DNA from: Actinomadura rifamycini DSM 43936
GTDB lineage: Bacteria > Actinomycetota > Actinomycetes > Streptosporangiales > Streptosporangiaceae
DNA: 64,000 nt
Direction of reading: 5' to 3'
Assembly (NCBI RefSeq): GCF_000425065.1
Contig: NZ_AULB01000003.1
Span: forward strand, 558,001-622,000
Under the pieces are notes generated by a model that saw only the letters and a list, made by a program, of their open reading frames with translations, searched no databases and was not told the DNA's origin. This document shows positions 31,570 through 42,516 of this stretch, in pieces. Position 1 is the stretch's first letter. Each line of letters starts with the position of its first letter. The position numbers were made by a program, and so were the translations under genes.

Positions 31570-33164
31570 CCGACCTGCCACGCCTGCAAGCCGGATCCGG
31601 TCCCGAAGCAATCCGCGTGCTCAAGGCCGCGCTGGCCAAGGGGACCCTGCCCGACACCTACGTCTGCGACGGGTCGCTGGTGCACATGGAGACGGTTTCG
31701 GGTGGGCAGGCGTCCCCGGCCGCCGACGAAGACTCGCCGCTGCCGGTGACCGCGAGCCCGGTCACCCCGGCCACCCTGGCCGGGCTGCTGGCCGAACACG
31801 CCTACGTCTACCGGCTCCGGTCCCGCAAGAACGGCAAGAACGGCAAGGCCGAACTCTACGAAGAAGAGGTCACCCCGCCCCGAGACATCTTGGCCTCGGT
31901 GCTGGCCGGCAAGACCTGGCCCGACCTGGCCCCGCTGCGCGGCGTGATCGGCGCCCCGGTGCTGCGCCGGGACGGCACCCTGCTGCAACGCCCCGGCTAC
32001 GACCCCGCCACCGGCCTGTATCTGGCGTCGAAAGTCGCGCTGCCGACCGTCCCGGACGAGCCCACCCGCGAAGAGGTCGACACCGCCCGCGACTTCATCC
32101 TGAACCGGTTCCTGCGAGACTTCCCCTGGGCCAGCCCGGCCGACCGGGCGAACTACCTCGCGCTACTGGTCACGCCGATCCTTCGCCACTTCACCCGGTC
32201 GCTGACGCCGTTCGCGCTGATCGACGCGACCATGCCCGCGTCCGGCAAAAGCATCCTGACCGGCGGGCCCGGCATGCTCTACGGCCAGCGCGTCATCCCC
32301 TGGGCCTACACCGAAGAGGAACTACGCAAGTCCATCACCGCCGTCCTGGCCGAACAGGTCGGCGTGGTCGTGTGGGACAACCTCGCCGAAGGCACCGTGA
32401 TCGACTCGGCCACCCTCGCCCTGCTGGTCACCGCCGGGGTGTGGTCCGACCGGCAGTTGGGCGCGTCGCGCAACGTCGCCACCGTCAACGACCGGCTGTG
32501 GATGGCCACCGGCAACAACCTGCAAGTCGGCGGGGACATGGCCTCCCGCACCGTCCGGGTGCACCTGGACCCCAACATGCCCCGCCCCGAGCAACGCGAC
32601 CAAAGCCGGTTCGGCATCCCGCACCTGGACCAGTGGATCACCGTCCCCCGCAACCAGCTCACCGTGCTGTGGCACCTGCTGGTCCTGGTCCTGGACTGGA
32701 CCGGCAACGGCGCCCCGCGCGCCGACACCGTCTCGATGCGGCAGTTCACCCCCTGGGCGCAAGCCCTCGGCGGGTTCCTGGCCCACCACGGCATCGACGG
32801 GTTCCTGGCCAACGCCGCCGACGTCCGCGGCATCGACGAGGACGAAACCCGCTGGCGCGCGTTCCTGGCCTGCTGGCACGACCTGCACGGCTCCACCCCC
32901 ATGACCGCCGCCGAACTACGCAAGTCCGGCGAGCCCGACCGCATCGGGCTGGACGAACACGACCGCTGGGAAGGCCAGTTCATCACCACCCACACCGGCC
33001 GCCCACCCAACGTGCTCGGCCTCGGCCGTCTGCTCACCGGCCAGGTCGGACGCTGGCGCGGGGACTACGTCGTCCGCTCCTCCAAGAACCACCGCGGCGA
33101 CCGGAACGTGTTCTGGGTCGAACACCACGACGCCGAGCCGGGCGAGGGAGAACCCCATGAGTGA
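31566..33164 (+). CDS. Replication ATPase/helicase-like protein
   Basis: 532 aa; ATGA overlap with the Prim-Pol gene. A P-loop reads TMPASGKS near residue 223 and a Walker B VVVWDN near 268; TGNNLQVGGDMASRTVRVHLD further on fits the sensor/arginine-finger region of superfamily 3/D5-like ATPases linked to Prim-Pol proteins. The N-terminal 180 residues may bind DNA or the primase. Iteron-like repeats start 17 bp beyond its stop. It probably forms the replication module with the Prim-Pol. Confidence 0.85.
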   Translation: MTDLPRLQAGSGPEAIRVLKAALAKGTLPDTYVCDGSLVHMETVSGGQASPAADEDSPLPVTASPVTPATLAGLLAEHAYVYRLRSRKNGKNGKAELYEEEVTPPRDILASVLAGKTWPDLAPLRGVIGAPVLRRDGTLLQRPGYDPATGLYLASKVALPTVPDEPTREEVDTARDFILNRFLRDFPWASPADRANYLALLVTPILRHFTRSLTPFALIDATMPASGKSILTGGPGMLYGQRVIPWAYTEEELRKSITAVLAEQVGVVVWDNLAEGTVIDSATLALLVTAGVWSDRQLGASRNVATVNDRLWMATGNNLQVGGDMASRTVRVHLDPNMPRPEQRDQSRFGIPHLDQWITVPRNQLTVLWHLLVLVLDWTGNGAPRADTVSMRQFTPWAQALGGFLAHHGIDGFLANAADVRGIDEDETRWRAFLACWHDLHGSTPMTAAELRKSGEPDRIGLDEHDRWEGQFITTHTGRPPNVLGLGRLLTGQVGRWRGDYVVRSSKNHRGDRNVFWVEHHDAEPGEGEPHE

Positions 33165-33180
33165 AGCGGCCCGGAAAAGC

Positions 33181-33413
33181 GCTGAAACATCTCCGCAACG
33201 CCGCAACGCCGCACAACCAAGCCCTGACCTGCGGCGTTGGACTGCGGAGATAGCACACATCAGCGGAAAGCCATCTCCGCATCTCCGCACCCGCTGCGGA
33301 GATGACCCCCCGAATGCGGAGATGGCCCGAGCCCCACCACTTCCAACTCCGCACCCATCAACGCAGGTCAGGGCCACAAATGCGGAGATGCGGCGTTGCG
33401 GAGATGTTTCAGC
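33181..33413. repeat. Iteron block inside nested inverted repeats (candidate origin)
   Basis: Eight copies of TGCGGAGAT: forward at 33243, 33295, 33315, 33381 and 33397; reverse (ATCTCCGCA) at 33189, 33273 and 33281. The block is framed by a perfect 25-bp inverted repeat (33181-33205 and 33389-33413). Nested inside is a perfect 13-bp pair, GCCCTGACCTGCG at 33221-33233 with its complement at 33362-33374. It lies between the replication genes and xis, a natural place for the origin of the excised element. Confidence 0.8.
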
Positions 33414-33430
33414 CCCCTCCCGTACAGCAC

Positions 33431-33466
33431 ACCGGCCGCGGTCCCACACCAGGGACCGCGGCCGGT
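33431..33466 (+). terminator. 15-bp perfect hairpin
   Basis: ACCGGCCGCGGTCCC (33431-33445) pairs with GGGACCGCGGCCGGT (33452-33466), 6-nt loop. It isolates the replication operon and repeats from xis-int. Confidence 0.8.
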
Positions 33467-33557
33467 CGTCGTTCACCCCGAAACCAGCCGGCCCCGGCGG
33501 ACACACCACCACGCACACCCGCCGGGGCCGCTACCTCGTGAAGGAGGCACGACCATC

Positions 33558-33767
33558 ATGACCGCCGACACCCTCCCCGTCCCGGCAACGCTCCGACTCT
33601 TCAAGGTCGAAGAGGCCATGGCCCTGCTGTCGCTGGGACGCAACACCATCTTCGAAGAGATCCGCGCCGGCCGCCTCCGGTCGGTCACCATCGGCCGAGC
33701 CCGCCGCATCCCCGGCACCGCCATCGCCGACTACATCGCCCTCCTCGAACAGGAAGCCGTGCGGTGA
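33558..33767 (+). CDS. xis: Excisionase (MerR-like HTH)
   Basis: 69 aa; AAGGAGG at 33541 sets the start at ATG 33558. The sequence RLFKVEEAMALLSLGRNTIFEEI is a winged helix-turn-helix of the excisionase family, followed by RLRSVTIGRARRIPGTAIADYI, the typical wing and C-terminal helix. It lies 40 bp before int. With Int it would direct excision of the element. Confidence 0.9.
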   Translation: MTADTLPVPATLRLFKVEEAMALLSLGRNTIFEEIRAGRLRSVTIGRARRIPGTAIADYIALLEQEAVR

Positions 33768-33807
33768 GTCAACAGTCCAGCCCCTCGGACGACTCAAGGA
33801 AGGACGA

Positions 33808-34974
33808 ATGACCAAACGACGCGGACGCGGTGAAGGCGGCCTGCACTGGGACGAGAAGCGACAGCGATGGATCGCCTCCGTCACCATCGGATATACGCCC
33901 GCCGGAAAGCGCATAGTGCGCAAGGCGAGCGACAAATCCAAGACCAAGGCGCGCGACAAGCTCCGGAAGAAACTCCGTGAGTACGAGGATGGCGTCACGC
34001 CCGGGCCCGACAACTACACGGTCGCCGATGCCGTGGACTATTGGCTGAGAAACGGACTCCGCGGCAGGTCAGAGAAGACCGTCGAGATGAACACGACCTA
34101 CGCCAATAACCATGTCATCCCAGACCTGGGGGCGCGAAAGCTCCGAGATCTCACCGCGGAGGACGTGGACAAGTGGCTCGCAGACAAGGCCTCTGATCTC
34201 AGCACGAGGTCCCTGCAGATCATCCACTCCATCCTGCGCCGCTCGGTTCGAAGCGCTATGGCGCGCGACAAGGTGCGAAGGAACGTCGTGGACCTCTGCG
34301 AGGTCCCAGAGGGCAGGGCGGGGCGGCCGTCGAAATCCCTGACGCTTGACCAGGCGGAAGCGGTGCTCACCGCTGCGGAGGGCGCAGCGCTCCACGCGTA
34401 CGTGGTGATGTCGGTGCTGATCGGAGCGCGCACGGAAGAATTGCGCGCTCTCACGTGGTCCCACGTGGACCTGGAGGGCAGGCCCGATGAGAACCCGCCC
34501 GTTCCTCCGTCCGTCGCGGTCTGGCGATCAGTGCGCAAGAAGGGGGACACAAAGACTCGGCGCTCTCGCCGGACGCTGGCGATGCCGATGCGATGCGTGG
34601 AAGCTCTACGGGCCCACAAAGCGCGGCAGGACGTCATCCGAGAGAAGGCCGGCGAGAGCTGGCAGGACACAGGGTTGGTCTTCGCAACGCGAACCGGCAC
34701 GGCCCTGAGCGCCGCCAACGTCCGCCGGGACGTCCGGAAGATCTTCGACCGGGCCGGCCTCAACGGCGCGGAGTGGACTCCGCGGGAGATGCGGCACAGC
34801 TTCGTATCCCTGCTGTCCGACTCAGGCGTCCCCATCGAGCACATCGCGCGGCTGGTCGGGCACCGAGGGACGGCGGTCACCGAGACGGTGTACCGGCTCC
34901 AGATTCGGCCGGTCATCCAGGAGGGTGCCATGGCCATGGATCGCATCTTTCCGGCCAACGCCGAAGAGCCCTAG
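33808..34974 (+). CDS. int: Tyrosine integrase
   Basis: 388 aa. An arm-binding N-terminus (GGLHWDEKRQRWIASVTIG), a core-binding SAM-like domain (about 70-170) and the catalytic domain with Arg in IGARTEEL, HxR box EMRHSF, second His in GHRG and the nucleophile Tyr in TVYR. It ends 54 bp from the intact attachment core, with a perfect hairpin between, as in pSAM2-like elements integrating into tRNA genes. Confidence 0.95.
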   Translation: MTKRRGRGEGGLHWDEKRQRWIASVTIGYTPAGKRIVRKASDKSKTKARDKLRKKLREYEDGVTPGPDNYTVADAVDYWLRNGLRGRSEKTVEMNTTYANNHVIPDLGARKLRDLTAEDVDKWLADKASDLSTRSLQIIHSILRRSVRSAMARDKVRRNVVDLCEVPEGRAGRPSKSLTLDQAEAVLTAAEGAALHAYVVMSVLIGARTEELRALTWSHVDLEGRPDENPPVPPSVAVWRSVRKKGDTKTRRSRRTLAMPMRCVEALRAHKARQDVIREKAGESWQDTGLVFATRTGTALSAANVRRDVRKIFDRAGLNGAEWTPREMRHSFVSLLSDSGVPIEHIARLVGHRGTAVTETVYRLQIRPVIQEGAMAMDRIFPANAEEP

Positions 34975-34990
34975 TCACCCAATTAGTCAC

Positions 34991-35026
34991 TCAGGGGCCG
35001 GTCTCTGGATCGAGACCGGCCCCTGA
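34991..35026. terminator. Bidirectional terminator between int and tRNA-Val
   Basis: TCAGGGGCCGGTCTC (34991-35005) pairs perfectly with GAGACCGGCCCCTGA (35012-35026), 6-nt loop. It ends one base before the attachment core and can stop both int and tRNA transcripts, replacing the host terminator displaced by integration. Confidence 0.85.
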
Positions 35027-35027
35027 C

Positions 35028-35075
35028 CTGGTGGGCGCGGACGGTTTCGAACCGCCGACTCCTCGCTTGTAAGGC
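35028..35075. repeat. attR: right 48-bp attachment core within tRNA-Val
   Basis: Identical to 15224-15271. It covers the tRNA from the anticodon stem-loop to CCA plus one outer base. Because the element brings this 3' end, the tRNA stays functional after insertion. Confidence 0.93.
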
Positions 35076-35103
35076 GAGTGCTCTACCCCTGAGCTACGCG
35101 CCC
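35029..35103 (-). tRNA. tRNA-Val(TAC)
   Basis: Reading on the minus strand: acceptor GGGCGCG pairs with CGCGCCC, D-arm TAGCTCAGGGGTAGAGCA, anticodon stem CTCGC/GCGAG with loop CTTACAA (anticodon TAC), T-arm GGCGG-TTCGAAA-CCGTC (one G-U pair), discriminator A and encoded CCA. It is the integration target of the element. Confidence 0.95.
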
Positions 35104-35365
35104 GCGTGCTCGCCGGGAAAGCGTACCCCGACCCCGGGGACGATCGCGAAACGGTATCTCGGGGCGGCGGTGGGGGCAGATGTCCGTGAGGTCGGTCGAC
35201 GGGTGGACCGCATGGGGCCTGCGAACGGACGAGCTCGGGCGGTGGCCCGCGGAGCGTCCGGGGGACGTCCGGGCGGCGGGAGTGCGGCTTCGGCGGCTCT
35301 GTGCCGTGGGCCGGACATAGGGGGCGGTTCGGTGGTGCGCGGGGGCGTCGATACGCTGGCGGGGT

Positions 35366-35716
35366 ATGTGTGGGCGTTCGCGGGGATCGGTGAGGGTGCT
35401 GTGGGCGCTCGCGCTCGTTCTCGGTGTGCTGCTGATGCACGGGGTGCAGGCGTCCGGGAGTCCGGTGGACGCCGCGGGCATCGCCGTCGCACAGCACCAT
35501 CCGGCGCCCGACCACGACGGCGGTGAGCACCATCCCGGCGGGCAGGTGTGCCTGGCGTTCCTGAGCGTGCTGCTGCTGGGGTTCGCGCTCGTGCTCGTTC
35601 GGTGGCGCCTGCCGGCGGTGCGGGACGTGCGGGGCCGGGGCCACCGGGTCGCGTTTCGCGGCGGGCGCTCTCCCCCGTGCCCGACGCCCTTCCAGTTGGC
35701 CGTGCTGCGGCTGTAG
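35366..35716 (+). CDS. DUF6153-like small membrane protein
   Basis: 116 aa with an N-terminal hydrophobic helix ending LGVLLMHGVQA, a His-rich loop (AQHHPAPDHDGGEHH) and a second helix (CLAFLSVLLLGFALVLV). A GTG at 35390 is an alternative start. It stands 45 bp before the DUF305 lipoprotein gene, a pairing often seen in actinomycetes. The histidines suggest metal (copper) handling at the cell surface; this is inference. Confidence 0.7.
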   Translation: MCGRSRGSVRVLWALALVLGVLLMHGVQASGSPVDAAGIAVAQHHPAPDHDGGEHHPGGQVCLAFLSVLLLGFALVLVRWRLPAVRDVRGRGHRVAFRGGRSPPCPTPFQLAVLRL

Positions 35717-35761
35717 AGGTCCGCGCACCTCGACGGCAACGGCACGACAACGGAAGGTTCG

Positions 35762-36328
35762 ATGATGAAGCGTGTTCTCGGGACGATCCTGCTGCCGGCC
35801 CTCGCGATCGGGCTGGGGGCCTGCGGGGACGGTGGTTCGGCGGGGCCCGCGCCGGCGAGCGCGGCGTCGTCCGCCGCGCACAACGCGCAGGACGTCATGT
35901 TCGCGCAGATGATGATCCCGCACCACCGGCAGGCGGTCGAGATGGCCGGGCTCGCGGCGACGCGGGCGGGGTCGCCGGAGGTGAAGGAGCTGGCCGTGCA
36001 GATCGAGAAGGCCCAGGGGCCGGAGATCCGGACGATGGCCGGGTGGCTGCGGTCCTGGGGCGAGCCCGAGTCGGCCGGGCACATGGGGCACGGCATGGAC
36101 GGGATGATGTCCGACGGGCAGATGGCCGAGCTGAAGGGGCTGTCCGGCGCGGCGTTCGACCGCGCGTTCCTCGAGATGATGATCGAGCATCACGAGGGGG
36201 CCGTCACGATGGCGCGGGAGGAGCAGGCGGGCGGCGGGTCCCCGGACGCGAAGGCGATGGCGGGCGCGATCGTCCGCACGCAGCGGGCGGAGATCGCCGC
36301 GATGCGGGAGCTGCTCGACGGGATGTAG
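35762..36328 (+). CDS. DUF305 lipoprotein
   Basis: 188 aa; a signal peptide with lipobox LGAC (Cys near 21) indicates an exported lipoprotein. DUF305 signatures: MFAQMMIPHHRQAVEMAG and FLEMMIEHHEGAVTMA, two ferritin-like His/Met motifs, plus a Met/His loop (GHMGHGMDGMM). DUF305 proteins are linked to copper homeostasis in several bacteria. It is likely co-transcribed with the DUF6153-like gene. Confidence 0.92.
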   Translation: MMKRVLGTILLPALAIGLGACGDGGSAGPAPASAASSAAHNAQDVMFAQMMIPHHRQAVEMAGLAATRAGSPEVKELAVQIEKAQGPEIRTMAGWLRSWGEPESAGHMGHGMDGMMSDGQMAELKGLSGAAFDRAFLEMMIEHHEGAVTMAREEQAGGGSPDAKAMAGAIVRTQRAEIAAMRELLDGM

Positions 36329-36332
36329 CCGG

Positions 36333-36983
36333 TCAGCGGCGGGTCGCGGCGCGGGTCAGGTGCCGGTTGAACCAGTCGGCGGCCTGCGTCGTGACCTCCT
36401 CGAGGGCGCCGGGCTCGTCGAACGCGTGCGCGGCGCCGTCGACGACGTGGATCTCGGCGGTGTCGAGGGTCCGGGCGGCGCGTTCGGTCAGGTCGCGGAC
36501 GGGCGTGTCGGCGCCGCCGACGATCAGCAGGACGGGCGCCCGGACGCGGGGCAGCGACGGGCCCGCGAGGTCGGCGCGGCCGCCGCGCGACGCGACCGCG
36601 GCGACGCGGGGGCGGGCGGCCGCGGCGGCCAGCGCGGCGGCGGCGCCGGTGCCCGCGCCGAACAGCCCGACGGGCAGCCCGGCGGTGTGGGGGGCGGCCT
36701 CCAGGCCGTCGGTGAGCCGGTCGATCGCGCCGATCAGCCGGAGAGTCAGCAGTTCGAGGTCGGAGCGGAGCGCGGCGGTGACGCGGTCGAGCTCCTCCTC
36801 GTGCCCGGTGAGCAGGTCGAGCACGACGGTGCCGAGGCCCGCCGCGTTCAGCCCGCGCGCGACGGTGCGGTCGCGGGCGCCGTCGCCGGTGTGGACGACG
36901 AGCACGATGCCGGTCGGTTCGTCCGGGATGTCGAGCTCCGCGTCGAGGGCGGTGTCGGCGAGGTCGAGCCGGACGATGCTCAT
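36333..36983 (-). CDS. Dienelactone-hydrolase-like alpha/beta protein lacking its nucleophile serine
   Basis: 216 aa with an alpha/beta-hydrolase layout. The nucleophile elbow usually reads GASTG in this family; here it is LFGAGTGAAAAL with Gly from codon GGC at 36651-36653 where Ser is expected. The acid (VGGADTPV) and His (GAAHAF) motifs remain. The start ATG overlaps the CBS gene stop by four bases (ATGA), so the two are co-translated. It may be a non-catalytic binding protein. Relatives are often fused to phosphoribosyltransferase domains in stress loci. Confidence 0.85.
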   Translation of the reverse strand: MSIVRLDLADTALDAELDIPDEPTGIVLVVHTGDGARDRTVARGLNAAGLGTVVLDLLTGHEEELDRVTAALRSDLELLTLRLIGAIDRLTDGLEAAPHTAGLPVGLFGAGTGAAAALAAAAARPRVAAVASRGGRADLAGPSLPRVRAPVLLIVGGADTPVRDLTERAARTLDTAEIHVVDGAAHAFDEPGALEEVTTQAADWFNRHLTRAATRR

Positions 36984-37405
36984 GTGTTCGGCGGCTCGGC
37001 GCTGATGTCGGCGAGGACCGAGTGGTCGTCCCGCTGGATCGCGAGGTCGCCGATGGACACCATGCCGACGGGCCGGTCCCCGTCCATGACGGGCACCCGG
37101 CGGACGGCGTGCTCGCTCATCAGCCGGACGGCCGTGTCGGCGGCCGAGCCCGCCGGGACCGTGATCACCCGGGTGCTGCAGATCTCGCCGACGGCGGTCG
37201 CGGCGGCGTCGCGGCGCAGGGCGACGCCGCGGACGACGATGTCGCGGTCGGTCACCAGCCCCCGCAGGCGGCCCTCGTCCACGACGAGGACGTCCCCGAT
37301 GCCGTGCTCGCGCATCAGCTCGCCGACCCGCGCCAGCGGCGTGTCCGGGGACACCGTGACCGGCGCGGGCGTCATCACCTCGTTCACCGTCATACCGTGG
37401 GTCAT
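36980..37405 (-). CDS. Tandem CBS-domain protein
   Basis: 141 aa with two CBS motifs (residues 8-65 and 73-135): VNEVMTPAPVTVSPDTPL...GLVTDRDIVVRGVA and STRVITVPAGS...VPVMDGDRPVGMVSIGDLA. Such stand-alone pairs bind adenine nucleotides and are common in actinobacterial dormancy or hypoxia loci. GGGGAGG precedes ATG 37405. Partner unknown. Confidence 0.92.
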   Translation of the reverse strand: MTHGMTVNEVMTPAPVTVSPDTPLARVGELMREHGIGDVLVVDEGRLRGLVTDRDIVVRGVALRRDAAATAVGEICSTRVITVPAGSAADTAVRLMSEHAVRRVPVMDGDRPVGMVSIGDLAIQRDDHSVLADISAEPPNT

Positions 37406-37460
37406 GTCGCGCCTCCCCTCTCGGGGGCTCGCGTACCCAGGCGCCCGGCGGGCATGCGCG

Positions 37461-38381
37461 TCAGGGCGAGGCGTCCGGCCCGTCCTGCTCGGCGAGGAAG
37501 CGCTCGAACTGGGCGCCGAGCTCGTCGGCGGTCGGCATGTCCTGCGACTCGGCGAGCAGGTTGTCGCGCTGCGCCGCGCCCGCGAACGCGTCGTACTGCT
37601 GCTCCAGCGCGCGGACGACCTTCTCCACCTCGTCGTTGCCCTCGACCTGCTCGGCGATCTCGGCGTCGGTGGCGGCGGCCGCGGTGCGGACGGCGTCCAC
37701 CGGCAGCGCGAGGCCGGTCGCGGCGACGATCGCTTCCAGGGTCGCGACGGCCGCCGCCGGGTACGCGGACTGCGAGAGGTAGTGCGGGACGTGCACCGCC
37801 AGCCCGACCGCGTCGTGCCCGGCTTCGCCGAGCCTCAGCTCCAGCAGCCCGGCGGCGCTGCCGGGCACCTGCACCTTGTCGAACCAGGTCCCGCGGTCGA
37901 TCAGCTCGGGCCGGGTCGCGTGCGAGGTGATCCCGACCGGACGGGTGTGCGGCACGCCCATCGGGATGCCGTGGAAGCCCACGACGAGCTTCACCCCGAG
38001 CCGCTTGACCAGGTGCAGGACGGACGCGGTGAAGCCCTCCCAGAGCCGGTCGGGTTCGGGGCCGGTGAGCAGCAGGAACGGCGTGCCGGTCTCGTCCTCG
38101 ACGAGCCGGACGACCAGTTCGGGCGCCTCGTAGGAGGCCCAGTGGTCGCGGTCGAACGTCATCGGCGGCCGGCGGGCCCGGTAGTCGATCAGCGAGTCGA
38201 CGTCGAAGCGGGCGATGACCCGGTGGTCCAGCGCGTCCAGGATGTGCTCGCGCACGAGCTGCCCGGTGGACCCGGCGTCCACGAAGCCGTCGAGGCTGTG
38301 CAGCAGCACCGGCCCGGTCAGCGCCGGCAGATCGGTGTCGAGCTCGTACAGATCCTCAGGGTTCAGCAACTTCTCCCCCAC
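37461..38381 (-). CDS. PAC2-family protein
   Basis: 306 aa. N-terminal LLHSLDGFVDAGSTGQL, FDVDSLIDYRARRPPM, the central LVVGFHGIPMGVPHTRP and VPHYLSQSAYPAAA are characteristic of the actinobacterial PAC2 (proteasome assembly chaperone-like) family. The C-terminal helix (EVEKVVRALEQQYDAF) is typical. GTG start at 38381. Its biochemical role in bacteria is not established. Confidence 0.9.
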   Translation of the reverse strand: MGEKLLNPEDLYELDTDLPALTGPVLLHSLDGFVDAGSTGQLVREHILDALDHRVIARFDVDSLIDYRARRPPMTFDRDHWASYEAPELVVRLVEDETGTPFLLLTGPEPDRLWEGFTASVLHLVKRLGVKLVVGFHGIPMGVPHTRPVGITSHATRPELIDRGTWFDKVQVPGSAAGLLELRLGEAGHDAVGLAVHVPHYLSQSAYPAAAVATLEAIVAATGLALPVDAVRTAAAATDAEIAEQVEGNDEVEKVVRALEQQYDAFAGAAQRDNLLAESQDMPTADELGAQFERFLAEQDGPDASP

Positions 38382-38467
38382 ATCATCATGTCGATGTTCT
38401 CAACACTAGGACATGCGGGGGTCATCCCTCCGGCACGAGTCGGTCGCTCCCCGGGCGGGGCGGCGGG

Positions 38468-39430
38468 TCAGCCGAACACGCGGCTGGCGAGGAAGTCCTC
38501 GGGGCGGAGGGTGGTGAGATCGGCGCGGCCGACCTCGCCGGGGCGGTCGAGGAGGCGGGCGGCGTGCCGCAGGCGGGCGCGCTCGATGGCGTTGCGGACG
38601 GAGCGGGCGTTCGCGAACCGGGGGCGGGCGCGGCGGCGGTCAAGGTAGTCGCGGAAGACGGGTTCGGCGTCGGGGGCGAGGACGTAGCCCTCGCGCCGCA
38701 GCATCAGGTGCCCGATGGCCTCCAGTTCGTCCGGTTCGTAGTCGGGGAAGTCGACGTGGTGGGCGATGCGGGAGCTCATGCCGGGGTTGGACGCGAAGAA
38801 GGAGTCCATGCGGTCCTTGTAGCCGGCGAGGACGACGACGAGGTCGTCGCGCCGGTTCTCCATCACCTGGAGCAGGATCTCGATGGCCTCCTGGCCGTAG
38901 TCGCGCTCGTTCTCGGCCCGGTACAGGTAGTACGCCTCGTCGATGAACAGGACGCCGCCCATCGCGCGCTTGAGGACCTCCTTGGTCTTGGGCGCGGTGT
39001 GCCCGACGTACTGGCCGACGAGGTCGTCGCGGGTGACGGAGACCAGGTGGCCGCGGCGGACGCGGCCGAGGCGGTGCAGGAGTTCGGCGAGCCGGACGGC
39101 GACGGACGTCTTGCCGGTGCCGGGGGCGCCGGTGAAGCACATGTGCAGGTTGGGGCGGCCGGAGTCGATGCCGAAGCGGGCGCGGGCGCGGTCGACGAGG
39201 AGCAGCGCGGCGATCTCCCGGACGCGGGTCTTGACGGGCGCGAGGCCGACGAGGTCGGCGTCGAGGGCGGCGAGGACGTCGTCCACGCGGGAGTCGGCGC
39301 GTTCCTTCGCGAGGTCGACGCGGGCGTCCGGGGGGAGGGGCTCCCCGGCGGAGGGCGAGGTGTCCGCCGGGGAGCCGGCCCGGTCGGCCGCGCCGTTCGC
39401 GCGCAGGCCGAAGGCGGGGCGTCCGGTCAA
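38468..39430 (-). CDS. cbbX: Red-type Rubisco activase CbbX
   Basis: 320 aa AAA+ ATPase: Walker [10 protein letters not shown] near residue 100, Walker [12 protein letters not shown], sensor [33 protein letters not shown], and sensor-2 [18 protein letters not shown]. The start is a TTG at 39430 that overlaps the cbbS stop (TTGA), giving the length normal for CbbX. It remodels red-type Rubisco to release inhibitory sugar phosphates. Last gene of the cbbL-cbbS-cbbX operon. Confidence 0.95.
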   Translation of the reverse strand: MTGRPAFGLRANGAADRAGSPADTSPSAGEPLPPDARVDLAKERADSRVDDVLAALDADLVGLAPVKTRVREIAALLLVDRARARFGIDSGRPNLHMCFTGAPGTGKTSVAVRLAELLHRLGRVRRGHLVSVTRDDLVGQYVGHTAPKTKEVLKRAMGGVLFIDEAYYLYRAENERDYGQEAIEILLQVMENRRDDLVVVLAGYKDRMDSFFASNPGMSSRIAHHVDFPDYEPDELEAIGHLMLRREGYVLAPDAEPVFRDYLDRRRARPRFANARSVRNAIERARLRHAARLLDRPGEVGRADLTTLRPEDFLASRVFG

Positions 39431-39854
39431 CGCTCCGCTCCGTAGCGCTCGCCTTCGGGGCGGTCGGCCGCGTAGGGGTGCAGCGTGTAGCGGATCCGCC
39501 GGTCGGAGGTCTCCTGCCGGTCGAGGCGGAAGCCGGGCTCGGCGGGCGGGCGCTGCACGATGAACGACAGCGCGGTCGTCTGCCGCCCGTAGCGGGCGTC
39601 GTAGGCGTTCAGCCGGACGTAGTGGGACGGGTACGCCCTGCGGCACTCGTTGATCTCGTAGAGGACGCCGGCGGGGTCGGCGAGGTCGAACATCGGCAGG
39701 CCCCACATGTCCCAGTACGCGTTGCGCGGGTGGGGGTCGTCGGTGAACTCGACCGAGCAGGGCCAGCCCTGGGCCAGCGCGTAGCCGATCTGGAGGGTGA
39801 TCTCCTCGTCGGTGAGGTCGGGCAGGTAGGAGAAGGTGCCTTGGGTGATCCGCA

Positions 39855-39855
<1 letters not shown>
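39427..39855 (-). CDS. cbbS: Rubisco small subunit
   Basis: 142 aa, starting [19 protein letters not shown] and with [21 protein letters not shown] and [12 protein letters not shown], the hallmark small-subunit segments. It has the longer C-terminus ([17 protein letters not shown]) typical of red-type Rubisco, where it forms the extra hairpin in the central pore. The ATG shares a base with the cbbL stop (TGATG), and its own stop overlaps cbbX. Confidence 0.96.

Positions 39856-42516
<2,661 letters not shown>

Larger units (their letters stand above)
15224..35075. mobile_element. pSAM2-type actinomycete integrative and conjugative element
   Basis: A 48-bp perfect direct repeat (15224-15271 and 35028-35075) marks the ends; the right copy is the 3' part of an intact tRNA-Val. 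Inside are all AICE hallmarks: tyrosine integrase beside the tRNA, Xis, Prim-Pol and an ATPase for replication, a TraB/FtsK-type translocase, DUF2637 and other small membrane (spread) proteins, an RRQRL-type zinc protein and a GntR/KorSA-like repressor. Excision would give a circle of about 19,804 bp. The left 2.9 kb has clearly lower GC than the rest and looks like separate cargo. Confidence 0.93.

Noticed and set aside
33181..33413. CRISPR-like array
   Set aside because: The repeat unit is only 9 bp, occurs in both orientations and at irregular spacing, and no cas gene is near.
33157..33561. 134-codon ORF starting inside the ATPase stop
   Set aside because: It covers the iterons and inverted repeats and a terminator hairpin; the peptide (repeated NAEM/PSPHLR-type units) is what the repeats encode by chance.
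39431..39706. Longer CbbX with 92 more residues
   Set aside because: That stretch lies inside cbbS in another frame; the TTG at 39430 gives the family length and a TTGA overlap.
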